From contig WBVU01000015.1 of assembly GCA_009192285.1 (NCBI GenBank), forward strand, positions 310,001 to 374,000: DNA of 64,000 nt, given 5' to 3'. Positions within the stretch are counted from its first letter, which is position 1. Every line of letters begins with the position of its first letter. Made by a program: the position numbers and the translations under genes. The notes below the pieces were generated by a model. That model did no database searches and was not told the origin of the DNA. It saw only the letters and a program-made list of their open reading frames with translations. Source of the stretch: Morchella semilibera. Its lineage: Eukaryota; Ascomycota; Pezizomycetes; Pezizales; Morchellaceae. This document shows, piece after piece, positions 21,655 to 34,876 of this stretch.

Positions 21655-24613
21655 GGCGGCGGTGGCGGATGGTGGACGCGTAGGTTTTTTGATTGTACTT
21701 TGTGAGGGTCTTTGGTCTTTCCCTGTTCCTTCGTAGCTAACGCGTGGAAAGAAGGGGAGGAAGAGCGCTGATTCGGTGGGTGGGGGCGTTTGTTTCGTTT
21801 TTGGCCCCTTTGCGAAGGTGGTTGGTGCGGTTGGGGTGATGCGCGTGTGGGTTGGGTTGGTGAGGAATTATTTTGGCATTCGCGTGGCGGTGCGTGGTTG
21901 GCTGCGCCACAGTTAATTGCACGAGTGAGATTGTGTGATTGGGCCCGGGGTCACGTTCGATTTAGATATTCACAATAATGGATAGCATGACCACTATGTG
22001 TTTTTTTTAGTTGAACGCTTAGCTGCAGCTACATAAATGCCTCCAGAAACATATATATCCACGTCTTTGAAAGAGACGTATGTTATTATCCTTATCTACA
22101 TGTAGCAACGTGAAATATAGACCACACGTCGGGTCTTATCCTTACCCTAACCTCTAAGCCTCCGGCCAACAGAGCTACACAGTGGTGCATTATCTTTAGG
22201 TTTATTTTCGATACTTCTTACACCTCCCATTGTTGCCGACCAATCACCCAACACCTATGCCAAGACACGAGTGATCCCTTATGCACAAAACCCCCACCAC
22301 CAACCGTGATGTTGCTGCAACCGCCGCGGATAACGTCCCGAAGAGAGTCTAACCTGATCTAACTAGCACATGAATTATCATAACTTATTAGCTTATGGAA
22401 AGCATGTTTGGGTTACATGGAAGCGACATGCCGCCCACAAAAACCGTGTGGTATTTAATATTTACCTTGCTAGCAGCTGTGGTGATACCGAGCGCCTTAG
22501 ATATAAAACTTCCGGGCCTTGATACTAAGCCACTGTCAATATTCTGGTAATAGTCCTCTCAAAAAAGAAGGCACCGGCACTAACAGCTGCCATGTTCCAA
22601 CATCTCACGTTGCTGGTTGGTATGGTATCAAGCTGAGAAAGGCTTTGAACAGTCCTGTCTCGCTTACACTAGGCTACCTTTGGAAAAACTTGGTTAGAAA
22701 ATTTCCGCCAGCGTCTCAAAGGGATTCATGGTCTTCTTGGCTGGTGAGGCTGGTTCGGTTGTCCTGCTCCCAGATTGCTGTCTTGGTTAGCTTGCAGCAA
22801 TAAGTGGCGGGAAACGCCTATCGAGCCCCAAGAATTCTACCTCAAGCCTTAAATTATTCCTAACCCGTCATACCATTTTACTCGTCCCAAGTTGTGGGAC
22901 GACATGAGCCTGTAATAGTATGATCGATAAAGCCGATCTATCTTGCTGCTAGAGCTCGTGCAATCCCAAATCCCAAATCTCAAATCGAGGTACTTTGGGG
23001 CATCCCTTACCTTTTCGTTTAATCTTATGTGCAAAGGTATTCAATCAACTACTATACAGATGTCAGCATTAGAGAAAATTAAAGTATAATAGAAAACCCA
23101 CCATGCCACTAAAAAATAAAGACCCATCTAGATGCCCAATTTTATCGCCACAGCAAGATACCGCGCTAGAGTATCGCAAGCATCTACCGGCCCAGACAAA
23201 TTGACACCCAACCCACCCACACGCACCCCATCAACCTCACAACCGGGTTGGCAAGCTGCCTTAAGCCTCAGCACTTAGCCCCGGGCGAACTGCCCAGCCT
23301 TGCGCGTTGGCCACCGGTCGGGGCGATATAGGAGGTAGGGTAGGGAAAGTACAACTCGAGCCAGCTCATCAATCTCCCTCAGAGGCCCCACTATAACAGG
23401 TCCAACTCCCCGCAGAAATCTCTCGCCAGTAACAAGGCCCGAACCCCTCACGCTAGATCCCTCAATGTGCACACCACCAAAGAAAGCAGAAAATCCATGC
23501 CGGAACCCATAGATCCCCGTCTCTACGGTGGGAATGATCCCACTAGCCAAAAGAACCCACAGCCCACAACCAGCCCACAGCCCACAGCCCACAGCCCACA
23601 GCCCAGAACTTCAAAGTAAGCTCACAATCTTGAAGTTAATCCCACGAGCCAAAGTTTAAGCCCCCAGAACCCAAAGAAAAGCCTACACCCAAGTCAGGCC
23701 CTCGACATACGCCCAAGGCCTGACCAGAGGCGAAAGAACTTGAACAAGCCTCGAAGGGCATAAGAAAGGCCGCCCCGCTCAAGATGGAACCAAAAAAAGG
23801 GGGGGGAGGGGAAAAACAAAGATGGACTCAGGAAGCTAAGCAGCTCAGGGAGAATGGCGGGGTAAGTGACTTACCTTGTACGGGCGGGGAAGGTAAAAAT
23901 AGAAGCACCCAAGGTATTACGACGATGGGAGCGAGATAGGGCAGATGGTGAGCAACCTTAGCTTGATGGGCGAAGGTGTTGAAGGTTGAAGTTGAGGCTG
24001 AGTTTGTATTCTGTGGTGTGTGTGTGGTGTGGAGTGGAGGGGTGATGCGTTTTGCTCCAAACCTTATTTCGTGGGTTAGGGTTGATCTCGATAGGTCCAC
24101 CACACCACCAGATGAACTTGCATCGCATGACATACAGGTGGGACTACATGCATATTTCTTTCCATCTACTGCTGTGTACCCCCACCCGCCGGGTATTTTT
24201 TGCAACCATGGCGGCCCGCAGTAGCGCAGGTTAGTCTCGAGCCGTAAAGAAAAGTCAGGATGGACTCGAGTCTAGGCATAGATCACTGAGGCGTTTATCG
24301 TGAGCAGCAACGCAGGTTCAGAATGGGGTGCACGAATGCAGGTCATGGGACATCACTCGACTGATGGACTCACTACTCCATCTGCTATTATTCATCTTGT
24401 ATGCATAATGTACGTTTCTCTACTCTGGAGTGGCTGAGTTGGCCTAGTTTGGTTTCTCTTCAATCTAGACATGGCAAATCATCTCCAGTCACAACCCCTC
24501 ACTGAAATATTTTTATTTGATATCAATCGACTAGCAAAAAACAAAAAACAAACCAACAAAAGCTATTTATACAACCAAAGCACCCCTAAACACACACAAA
24601 AAGAAAACTATAT
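21655..24613. other. 3 kb intergenic region
   Basis: Upstream of the RSC gene and downstream of ADE6. It contains an 8 bp hairpin (TCGTCCCA/TGGGACGA, about 22884-22904), TACATGTA at 22097, four tandem CCCACAG heptamers (23574-23601) and a telomere-like GGGTTAGGGTT near 24074-24085. Open frames are short and without family features. No gene is recognised. Confidence 0.55.
23574..23601. repeat. CCCACAG heptamer tandem repeat
   Basis: Four perfect tandem copies with degenerate flanking copies are directly visible in non-coding DNA. Confidence 0.85.
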
Positions 24614-27600
24614 CTAACCGACCCATCTCCTGGCGCTCCTGAATAACCTAACCCATGGACCAACCTCCCAGGCCTCCTCCCTACCCTTCTCCGCCAAATA
24701 GCTAACGCTCTCTCTAAGCACTGTTCTCTCTGGGTGGGGCATCATGGCTAGCACACGGCCATTTTCGCTCCTCACACCTGCAATACCCGCCGGGGATCCG
24801 TTGGGGTTAGCCGGGTAGACCTCAGTCGGCTGGCCGCGGTTATCAACATATCTGATGACAGCGCCGCCCTGCTGTTGAAGCTTCTGAAGGTGGTCTTCGC
24901 TAGTGAACGTAGCGCGTCCCTCACCATGAGCCACAGCGATGGGGAAAGAAGAGCCAGACATGCCATCCAAAAAGACGCTGGGGTTCTTCTCGGCGTCTGA
25001 GTCCTTAATCTCGACCATGCAGAGACGAGACTCATACTGTTCGCTCCTGTTGCGCTCAAACACAGGCCAGTGCTCAGTACCATTGATGAGCTCCTTGAGT
25101 CTGCTTAGGAATTGGCACCCGTTGCACACACCCAGGGCGAAGGTGTCAGTCCTGTTGTTGAAGAAGTTCTCAAACTCCTTCCTTGCACCCTGGTGAAGGA
25201 GCACAGACTTCGCCCACCCAGCACCGGCGCCGAGAACGTCTCCGTAAGAGAAACCTCCGCAGGCGGCGATACCAACAAAGCCGTCGAGGGTAAGTCCGCG
25301 GTCGATGATATCGGTCATGTGCACGTCGACAGGGGTGAAGCCAGCAAGCCTGAAAGCGAAGGCCATCTCAGCATGGCCGTTAACACCCTGTTCACGAAGG
25401 ATGGCAACACGGGGCTTAACAGTCTGGATAGTGTCGAACAGCGGGGTGCTGGGGTTGAAGGTAAGGTTGTAGCTAAGACCAGGGTCCGCATCGTCAAGGA
25501 TCGCCTCGTACTCCTGGTCCGCGCAGACTGGATTATCACGGATGCGCTGCATGATGTGGGATGTGGCGGCCCACTTCTGCTGCAGGGTCCCACGGGAGCT
25601 CTCGTAAACGGTGGCTGTGTTGTACTTGAAGGTAACCTTTTGATCATTGGCTTGCTTGACAGAGCCAAGGACCTTGACGTCCTTGACGCCGTTGGAGGAA
25701 AAGATCTGGGTGAAAGAAGCAACGTCCGCATCCTTAACCTGAAAGACGGCACCGAGCTCTTCGTTGAAGAAAGCTTCGAGAACGCCGCTGGTCTCGCCGT
25801 TGCGAGCAATGTCCCTAAGTTCGACGTCAACGCCAACGCGGCCAGCAAAAGCCATCTCGACAATTGTAGTGAAAAGACCACCATCACTACGGTCATGGTA
25901 GGCCTGAACCACGTTCTTCGCACGAGCCTCAGCACAGGCCTTGAAGAAGCCCTTGAGCACCTCTACATCTCTGACATCTGGTGCCTCGTTTCCGACCTGT
26001 CCAAAGACTTGGGCAACAGCGCTTCCGCCCATAGCCATCTTACCGCCGGCAAGGTCTACAAGAACAAGCTTACTCTCGCCAATTTCAGACACACGCCTCA
26101 ACTGAGGGGTCCAAGTCTTGCTAACATCACCAACAGCAGCAAAAGCGGTGACAACCAAACTGATAGGCGCGGTAACCTCCTTCGAAGCACCAGTCTCACG
26201 CTCGGTCCACTTCATCTTCATGCTCATGGAGTCCTTACCAACGGGGATACTAACGCCAAGCTTAGGGCAAAGGTCCATACCGATGGCCTCAACAGCCTCG
26301 TACAAAGCCGCTCCCTCACCGGCGTGGTTACCAGCTGCCATCCAGTTGGCTGACAGGCGTACTCTGGCGAGACCACCCTGGATATCAGAGGCAACCAAGT
26401 TCATGAGTGACTCTGCAACGGCCATCTTTGCGGATGCCGCAGGTGAGATAAGAGCAAGAGTTGGCTTCTCACCCATAGCCATCGATTCACCAGTCTTAAT
26501 ACCCTCATCAAGAGCAGTAACAGTGACGGCAACATCAGCAACAGGTACTTGCCACGGCCCGACCATCTGATCTCTAGTAATAAGACCAGTGACAGTCCTG
26601 TCACCAATTGTAATCAAAAAACTCTTAGATCCAACACTAGGAAGATGTAGAACACGATCCACGGCCTCTTGAATCAAGACCTCCTTGGGAATCTCGGAAA
26701 GGTAGCTCTCAAGTGTGGTATCAAAAGCTGGAAGATCAAGTTTTCGGCTCTCGACAACACGGCTCATCTTAGGAGGCTTTCCGAACAGTGTAGACATTGG
26801 TAGGTCAATAACCTTAGGGTCCTTTTCGCTATCACGGTCCTTGAGAACCAAACGCTGGTCCTCCTCTTTCCCACCCTGGGCCCTTCCAACAACTGAGAAA
26901 CCACATCTCTCACGCTTGGCAATAGCCTCAAATGTCTTGAGACCCTCCTCTGCGACGGCCATGACGTAACGCTCCTGTGCTTCACAGCACCAGATCTGAA
27001 GGGGACTCATACCCTTGTCCGCACTCTCTACCTCTCTGAGCTCGAACTCAGCTCCAAGACCAGCGTCGTGGACGAGCTCAGGAAGAGCGTTAGAGAGACC
27101 GCCGGCACCAACATCGTGAATGGAGCGAATGGGGTTGTTAACACCAAGGGCAACACAGGCATCGATAACCATCTGTGCTCTTCTCTGCTGTTCTGGGTTT
27201 CCTCTCTGAACAGACGCAAAGTCCAAGTCTACACTACCCTCACCAGATGCAATTGACGAAGCGGCACCACCACCAAGACCAATCAACATCGCCGGTCCAC
27301 CAAGCACAATCAGGTACGCACCAGGTTCGATCAATCCCGGCTCCTTAATTGCATGGATCGGACGGACAGTTCCAAGTCCTCCCGCTAGCATGATGGGCTT
27401 GTGGTATCCGCGGACCTCATCCCCACCCTTTCCAGTAGAAACACGAGTAGTAAGGGTGCGGAAGTATCCGAGAATACATGGCCTTCCAAACTCGTTATTG
27501 AACGCCGCTGACCCGATAGGCGCCTCAAGCATAATGTCTATTGGGGATGCGATATGGTTTGGCTTCCCCATGTCAATCTCCCACGGCTGACGGTGCCCAG

Positions 27601-28786
27601 GAATCAACAGGTCAGACACACTGAAACCCGCCAACCCGGCCTTAGGCTTCGATCCTCGCCCAACCGCACCCTCATCTCTGATCTCACCACCCGAGCCGGT
27701 GGCGGCGCCAGGGTATGGTGACACGGCGGTAGGATGGTTGTGAGTCTCTACCTTGGCTACAAAGTGGACCATCTCCTTGGTCTGGGTCCAGTTCTTTGTC
27801 TCTACATCCGGTGCCCAGTGAACAGCCTCATTTCCTTCCAGTACGGCCGCGTTATCGGAGTATGCAGAGACGGTGTGGCCAGGTGAGAGCTTGTGTGTAT
27901 TGCGAATCATGCCAAAGAGCGAGTTTGGCTTCACCTCGCCGTCAATGGTCCATGAGGCGTTGAATTGCTTGTGACGACAGTGCTCGGAATTGACCTGTGC
28001 GAACATGAACAGCTCGACATCGTAGGGGTCGCGTGGGCATGGGCCGTTGGCGGAGAAAGCATCAAGCAGATACGTGATTTCGGATTGATCGAGGGCAAGC
28101 CCAAGCTCTTTGTTTGCCTTCTGGAGAGACTCTAGGGGTGTTGAGCTCGCAGAGTGGAGGTCTACACGGCCGACTGGGAGAGGGTCGTGGGTTCCAAAAA
28201 GAGCCTCAAATGTAGGAGGTTGTGCAGAGAGAGTCTACATGGCATAATTAGAATCCCAAAGCCAATAATACGCAATTGCAGTACCACAAACCTGGGTCAT
28301 ACGATCATAGATCGCATCTACGAACGGGTATCCCTCACCCTTCCACTCCCTACCATCTTCAAACACCAACTCTACCAATACACCTCTCTCAATTCTCTTG
28401 ACCTCTTTCAGCCCACACACAGCCGCAATACTTGTCGCCTTCGATGACCACGGACTGATTGTCCCGGCTCTGGGACTAACCCACAAGATCAAACCGCTCG
28501 CATTCCCCGCACCACTTACAACCTGCTCTAACCTCTTTGTGTCTCTATCCTCCTCACCATAATGCAGGAGCTGCTCAAGGTACCTCCTCTCGAGACCGCC
28601 CTTCTGACCAAGAACTTTACCCGCTGCCTCATCGGCCGGGCACACGTAGTGCACGTACAAGGAAGCAATACTCTTTACCACCGCGGCGCCGCCCAGGACC
28701 GCATTGAGCGAGTCCTTGATCTCGACGAGACGGAAACTCGAGTACGCGGGCGAACCGGGGACTGCCAGAAACTCGGACGTCGCCAT
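24614..28786 (-). CDS. ADE6: Phosphoribosylformylglycinamidine synthase
   Basis: Fourth step of de novo purine synthesis: FGAR + glutamine + ATP to FGAM, in the cytosol. Two exons, 28786..28292 and 28234..24614 (57 nt intron with CTAATTA branch), give 1371 aa, close to yeast Ade6 (1358). N-terminal and linker domain are followed by the first AIRS-like half (QVNSEHCRHKQFNA, KVETHNHPTAVSPYPGAATG), the second half (LPMSTLFGKPPKMSR, IPVGKDSMSMKMKW, DRSDGGLFTTIVEMAF) and a C-terminal class I glutaminase. The glutaminase shows REQGVNGHAEMAFAF, catalytic Cys1202 in LGVCNGCQFLS and the later AVAHGEGRATF. All expected motifs are present and the frame is intact. A 413-codon open frame on the opposite strand inside exon 2 is a shadow. 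Confidence 0.98.
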
Positions 28787-30054
28787 TGTGAAAATGTCTT
28801 TTAGCTCTTTCTTCCCAAAAAATGGTAGAGGTGGGGGAAAAGGGGGAAGGGGATGAGGTGGAGAGATGAGATGAGGTGTGGTCTATGTAGGTAGGTTAGG
28901 TAGGTAGCAGGCAACTCGAGTGTGATAGATTTGGCGGGGTATTAATCCATGGCGGGGCAAAAGAGAAGAAAAAAATTCTACTTATCGATAACGGTGGGGG
29001 TTAGAGACAGAATGGCTGGGTAGAGAGTGGGTTAGGGTTTGGTGGGGGGTCATGGGTGGTCATTCGCTTGACCCACACCATCCATCCACCCATAGTTCAA
29101 CTTATGACCCCCCACGTTTCGTTTCTGATTAGAGTTGTGTACTACCAAACCAAACTTACTTGAAAACAATACCTACATGTATGCAACGAGCACCCTGTAG
29201 GTCAGGTACGGAATAAACTGTCTCTGCTAAGTAAGTGTATGCATGTGTCACGTCCTTGCATAACCCAATGTTTGAGAAGTTTTTCAAAGAGAAAAGTACT
29301 GCAATTTCATCCTTGGTTTTTCGTGTAACCTTTTTATACATACTCCACGGCAGGATGAACCCTCTACATACATGTATGCACTTTAATGAAGATGCGTAGG
29401 AGGGTGGTGTAGGCCGGTACTTACCTTAATTGTACTGCAAAGGATTTGGAGTAGGTAATAAGTAGCGAGGCCACGGAAACCTATCGCCGATCCATCAATT
29501 CCACACGAATTAGCGATTTCCCTAGCCCCGAAAACAGCCTCGAGCAAGAAAGTCTAATCGTACATAAGTCTCACAATCTAAGTTTTCACAGGACAATTAG
29601 AAAAAAAATAGAGCCACATCCTATAAATCTTTCTTATATCTTAGAATTCAAAGTACAAAATTGATGGTATATATATACAGCCGAATCGAAGAGTCCTTGT
29701 CTGCCGACATATCTATCTGTAACCTATGATTTTTTTTTTCTTCCTTCCGCCCTCCAAAGTCTTTCCAACAAAAGAAATAAAACAAAACAAATAACACCTT
29801 GTAAATGACCCATAATTCGCCGAGATCGAGTGCGACATTGAGAACCCCGTCTAGGTGTTTCAAATCTCCCTTACCATGTCAATGCCTGACAGAGCGCGGT
29901 TTGAATCCGATGTACGCATAAAGGGAAATAAAAATGGAAAAAAAGTGTGAAAATGGGAGTTAAGGAAAGTCATGAATGGGAAAGAAAGAAAAAAGAAACA
30001 CCCCAAAAAAAGAAAAGGACAAAAAGCAAGGCCGAAACGACCACCGCAGGTTTA
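28787..30054. other. Intergenic region upstream of ADE6
   Basis: Contains a telomere-like TTAGGGTTT at 29032-29040 (about 250 bp upstream of the ADE6 start), TACATGTA at 29174 and 29369, and the A-rich 3' flank of the GH17 gene. No gene is seen. Confidence 0.55.
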
Positions 30055-31239
30055 TTAATTGAAGATGGAGAAATCTTTGATACCCCAGTACTAATAAATA
30101 GTTAGTAAAATGTTTCAGATACGGGATTAAGAATTAACAAACCTTTTCTGCATTGTATGTAGCCGCGGTATTCTGCTTCCAGAGATCATCACGGAATGTA
30201 AACAAGATGACATTGCTTCCCATAGCAGACCAGATCGACTTGAGAGCAGTTGTCTGATCGCTGACAGAGGCCGTGGCGAGACCATTAGAATCTCCCTGAT
30301 GAGGCCAGCCGGTCTCGGTGTACAAAAGATCCTTTCCAGGGCAAGCAGCCTTGATGTTCGCGCTCTGAGTAGTCAAGAAACCCCCGGCACCGCTCGCAGC
30401 AACCTTTCCGTCATAGAAAGGGTGGCAGTTAGCTGCAATGTAGTCCGAGTTCTGGCACAAAGTAGGGTTGTTCATGATCGCGACAAAGGTATCAACGGTG
30501 ACGACGGGGCCGGTGTATCCAGCAGCACGGAGCGAAGTACGAGCGCTGTTAACCCTATCGACGACTACTGAGGGGGAAGCTCCACTGTTCACAAGCTCAT
30601 TTCCGATGGCAACGGTGTGGACTGAGCCCCAGGCACCCCCCGCAGATTTGATAAGAGTATCCATATCAAGTTGGTATTGTGCAAGATCGAGGACATTGAA
30701 GATACCGAGGAAGAGTTTAGTAGACGATCCCATAGCTGCCAAGACGTTGGGAATCTGGTTACAGTCGACGCCGTAAAGACGAATCACGGGGTAATTTTGA
30801 AGGTTGGAAAAATCGAGGGCTACCTCAGCAGTAGTTTTGCAAGAACCATCGTCGTTGTATGGAGAGTAGACCATACCGGGCTTGGACCCAGAAATTGATG
30901 CGACACCCTTGTTTGCTGTGCCTTCTGTGCTCAGGGTGGACACATCAACTGAACGCTGCTCGGGAGCAGATGTTGAGCCACCGGGCGAGTCTTCAACTTT
31001 ATTGCCATTCTCGTCAACATAAACGTAGACGGTTTCGTATTCGGTTTGGGTCTCCACTGGAATAGGCTCGGCGACAGCTTTGGGACTCCTCTTGTGATGG
31101 CGTTTTCCTGGGGGGGGATTATTAGAATTTGAATTTCAGCTAGGATTCAACTGGAAATCTTACCATGAGGTTGGGCAACGGTAACCTCAAGGGTGAGCAA
31201 AAGTGCTACAGCCAAACTACTAAACCTAGAAAAGATCAT
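30055..31239 (-). CDS. GH17 cell-wall beta-1,3-glucanase/transglycosylase (Scw/Bgl2-like), secreted
   Basis: Acts on beta-1,3-glucan in the wall. Three exons, 31239..31164, 31107..30143 and 30090..30055 (last exon 36 nt, YWGIKDFSIFN then stop), give 358 aa. Residues 1-21 are a signal peptide (MIFSRFSSLAVALLLTLEVT), followed by KRHHKR-SP, a possible Kex2-type site, and a Ser/Thr/Glu linker. The GH17 barrel starts near residue 95. The acid/base is Glu196 (AIGNELVNSG) and the nucleophile Glu290 (YTETGWPHQG), with the usual ITLFTFRDD-like ending seen as VILFTFRDDLWK. The linker between Kex2-like site and barrel is the arrangement known for Scw4/Scw10-type proteins. No GPI signal is present. Confidence 0.93.
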
Positions 31240-34200
31240 TTTAAGGGATTTTCAAAGGCTACTGGTGATGTTGGAAGTTGAAAGTTGGTAGTTGTATGAC
31301 TCGCTCTGATCGAGGGGGACGGGGGGATTGATATATGTCTGGATTTTTTTGGTCGGTGTACTCTTGAACAATTCAAAGATACCACGGGCCCACGGCAAAT
31401 CCCAATTGAATGAGACAGTTAAATGTCTTAGTTCGGTATAGGTTTCAATGGAGTTGCTGTAGTAGGGATGTCTCTGTAATATTGCTATCAAAGCAAATGA
31501 GTGGATAGATATTGTCTTCGAAGGAATGACAAGGCAAGATCTACAAAAAAGGACAAAGAGTGAATAATAAGGCAAGGTGTGCCGGGGGTGAAGAGAGATG
31601 GTATTGGATGATAGGATAAGTTGAGAGAGGAAAAGGGAAGGGAATAGATGAAGCAGATGGGCCTGTTTAAGAAGTGGCCAGCGCAGTATACTGCAGAGGC
31701 ATGAAACGAAGTATTCTGCACATTAAGACACTAAAATGACACTAAACCACTGCATGGTACTCCCACTCATACATGTACCTAAGCTGCAGAGATGTGGGGG
31801 GAGAGAGAGGGGGGTGGGGGGGAGGGTTAGAGGTGTGTAAACGAACCGCTCACTCAAAAAAGCCCAGAACCCGTATCAGGATAAATGAGTTGTGGCCGCG
31901 CGGGTACCTGTACCTGAATACTACGCATACATGTATCTGCATGCACTCGCTTGATTGTGGGTGATATGTAACTCTGGGTACATAAGTATCTTTTCACTTG
32001 CTGCATTACACCCTTTACTGCCGACTTATCTGACTGGGCTCAACTTTTACAGATTCCCACCAGCCTACAGGTTTGCTTCTTTTGGTACCTGGCGCCAAGC
32101 TCTCGGCACCCACCCGCTAAAACCACAAGCTTTTCGGACGGAGGAACCTCAAATCAGCTTCGGTTGAGCACGTTATTTGGAATGTCGGTCTAGTTTTTCT
32201 CCCCATGTAAACTCCAAAAACTGTCACAAGCATCCTCTTCCTTGTATAATAATTGTCACGATTACTACATGTATCTATCATTATCGTGTTTAGGGTGTAT
32301 GGGAAAAGTCGGTACGAATCTGCATCAGGCTGCCTGTAGGTACATAAGACAAAGACACAAAGATTCAGCCCTGAATTGACAGCCGGGGTATAGCATAGAA
32401 CAAAGGCCAAGGTGGTGGTAAAGGGGAAGGCAAAAAAAAAAAAAAAAAAAACCTGTGCCACTTTTACGTTCCTGACCAGTTGTCGTTGCGATTGGCTTGT
32501 CACCCTCAATTGTTCCTGCATGGGCTATTGAACCTAGTACACCAGCACCGGGTTTCCTTGCCCATCCATGCCTTCCTCTTCTTCCATTCTTCCATGTACC
32601 TGATGAGCCGTCACACTTAGTGGTTTAGTGCCGGCTCTGATCCCATTAGCTTTTACGAACTTTCCCATGAGCCCACCACCACAACACCCATCGTTGTTTG
32701 GATCGACGCAAATCCGCGTGGATGGATACCAGACCCGTTACGGTATAATCGGTACCGCCTGTGCGCGTTCCTCCGCCCTGTCGGGCCACGTAAGTCTTGA
32801 GTGAAGAAGTGAAGCCTCAAATGGCTTGTGTGCATGGCTGTCCGTGGATAAGATACGCGTATCTTCATGGGGGGACAGGACCTTCCTCGGGAGGCCCAAC
32901 TGGATGGGATAGATAGTACGGCAACATGCAAAACGAGGGCTTCAGAGTTGAGATACTTTGCTGTAAAACGCAGATGTGCAAGGGAAAATCCAGGTTAGTC
33001 TTTCTTTCAAGCGAACAAACTTACATGTACTCATGTTTGAACCCGTTTTCATGATTCGGACCCTGAAACCTCGCCCCAGGAACAAAAGGAACAAACTAAC
33101 AAATTAGGATGTTTCATGAACCACGAGCCCTCTGCAGGAGCAAAGTGTAAACATTTCTAATCCTTGCACTACTAAGGCATGTGCATAGCATCTGGACCAC
33201 GCGATACCTTTACGCTGTACCTACACTAAAGTCGGGATGGCCGAAGAAGAAGGTGATTATTGAAAAGGCGCCTAGACATCAAGCGATTGACCAGAACGAT
33301 TGCGAGCTGAAAATCGCATTGGCAGCTTTGAGACTTGGCAACTAAAGCCTACAGTATTCTACAATCATACATGTACATTACCTCTACAGGTACAAAGTTC
33401 TAGTATACAGGGGCTGAAATCACAGAATTAGGTCTCTTACCTGACATTAACAGAAATGCACTCGCAAGCGAGCTGTACGCGCCATCATCAAGCGACCCCA
33501 CTCGTAGCTTACGTTTCCCCTCGTTTACCAATTTTCTCGGATTTCGTTTCCTAGAACAAAATTACTGGATCTTGCGCCGCTATTTCGGTATTTCGGCCTT
33601 CGCATCTCTCCTTCTAGTATCTCTGGCCTATTGAAACAAACTAATTTATTCCCCATATCAGTTGCTTGTATTAGGTATTATGTAGGTTCCGGCAGGTCCC
33701 GCTCGAGAGACCCTAAACCAGATGTAATACAGCAGCATACCGGGTCCCGAAACCAGCTTTTTGCAGAGGAAAAGGAAAAAAAAAAAAGTTCCGCCGCTCC
33801 TGTGGGCAGTGCGCCATTCCGCACCCATCTCCGGTAACCGCACATACTCGGAGCCGCTCCGAAGACCGCCGTATCGTCCGTGGGGCAAGCCCTACCTTTC
33901 TTCCCAAACAAAAGAAGGTGACAGATGACAGATATAAACGTGGCATACCATTCCTACTTACTCAATGCCGTACCTGTGTACTCACATGTACTTACTCAGG
34001 GCTTGCTGAGGTAAATCTGTATCGCGATTTGCCTCTAATGATAGAAAACGCCTGAATTGAATCAAATGCTCTTGGATGCCCAGTCGAGGTATTTGGTACC
34101 GACCCGCATGCAGGAACGAACGCCTGGCAAAAAAGTGCAAGGAAGAAGAAAAAAAAAACATTTGTAGAATACCACCATGAACGATAGAAGCAGAACCACG

Positions 34201-34736
34201 TCACGCGGGGTGCAGTAAAGAGCTGCTGGCGATTGTTTTCAAAAAAAAAAAAGAGTATCGACGCACATGATCCTGCAATAGGCACTTGCGCGCAAAACAA
34301 TTGGGTGGAGAGGGGCTTTTCTGAGCTGAAAATCGTTAATATCAACTACTACTTAATGCGTTATGGTGTTAGGTACTACCGTGTTATGTATGTAATGCGC
34401 TGTGAAGCCTAGTGCAGGTACCGCAAACATCATTGTCCATTGGTTCGTTTAGGTGATATTTATGTACCCTTACATTGACGTGGTGCCTGAGCTGCCAGTA
34501 ACAGGTTTCATTGGAGAAGCAGTTGATAATTGGTCTGTTTGGCGAATAACTTTATTTGTTCAGTTGGTTGCTGGTAGCAGCTTCTGATCTGGTCCAAACA
34601 ATCAGATCGGCAGTCTGGTCGGTCAATTCATCCCTTCCCTTACCCGCCTTCCGACAACTGGTCTGTCAGGCGAATAATCCACTTTTCAAATCTACACTTA
34701 AGTACATGTATCATGTAGGGTATCCAAAGATACATG
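31240..34736. other. 3.5 kb repeat-bearing intergenic region
   Basis: No gene is recognised. It carries eight TACATGTA palindromes (31770, 31928, 32266, 33022, 33368, 34703, 34731 and several near-matches), poly-A tracts near 32431-32451 and 33777-33788, and two similar 19 bp segments (34531-34549 and 34659-34677, TGGTCTGT..GGCGAATAA). The right end abuts the Tc1 element. The count includes seven exact sites; the rest are one-mismatch forms. Confidence 0.5.
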
Positions 34737-34738
34737 TA

Positions 34739-34770
34739 CACCCGCAGGAAAAAAGTGAGGAAACAACGAG
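34739..34770. repeat. Left terminal inverted repeat of the Tc1 element
   Basis: 32 bp matching the reverse complement of 36045-36076 without mismatch. Confidence 0.95.
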
Positions 34771-34876
34771 AGTGCAACGGTCCAAACCTCAACAAAAAAG
34801 TTAAATTGAAAATGAATAGAGGCAATATAACTACACAGTGAGATACATGGTAGATACTACGGCCTCTAAACTACAT

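Noticed and set aside
23574-23601. CRISPR-like array
   Set aside because: Heptamer units are directly adjacent with no spacers; it is a simple tandem repeat in a eukaryotic genome.
25112-26353. 413-codon open frame on the plus strand
   Set aside because: It lies wholly antisense to conserved ADE6 exon 2, has no domain features and reflects the codon pattern of the opposite strand.
33658-33946. Overlapping minus-strand frames with a poly-Phe centre
   Set aside because: Poly-Phe comes from an A tract; three frames are equally open, typical of non-coding DNA.
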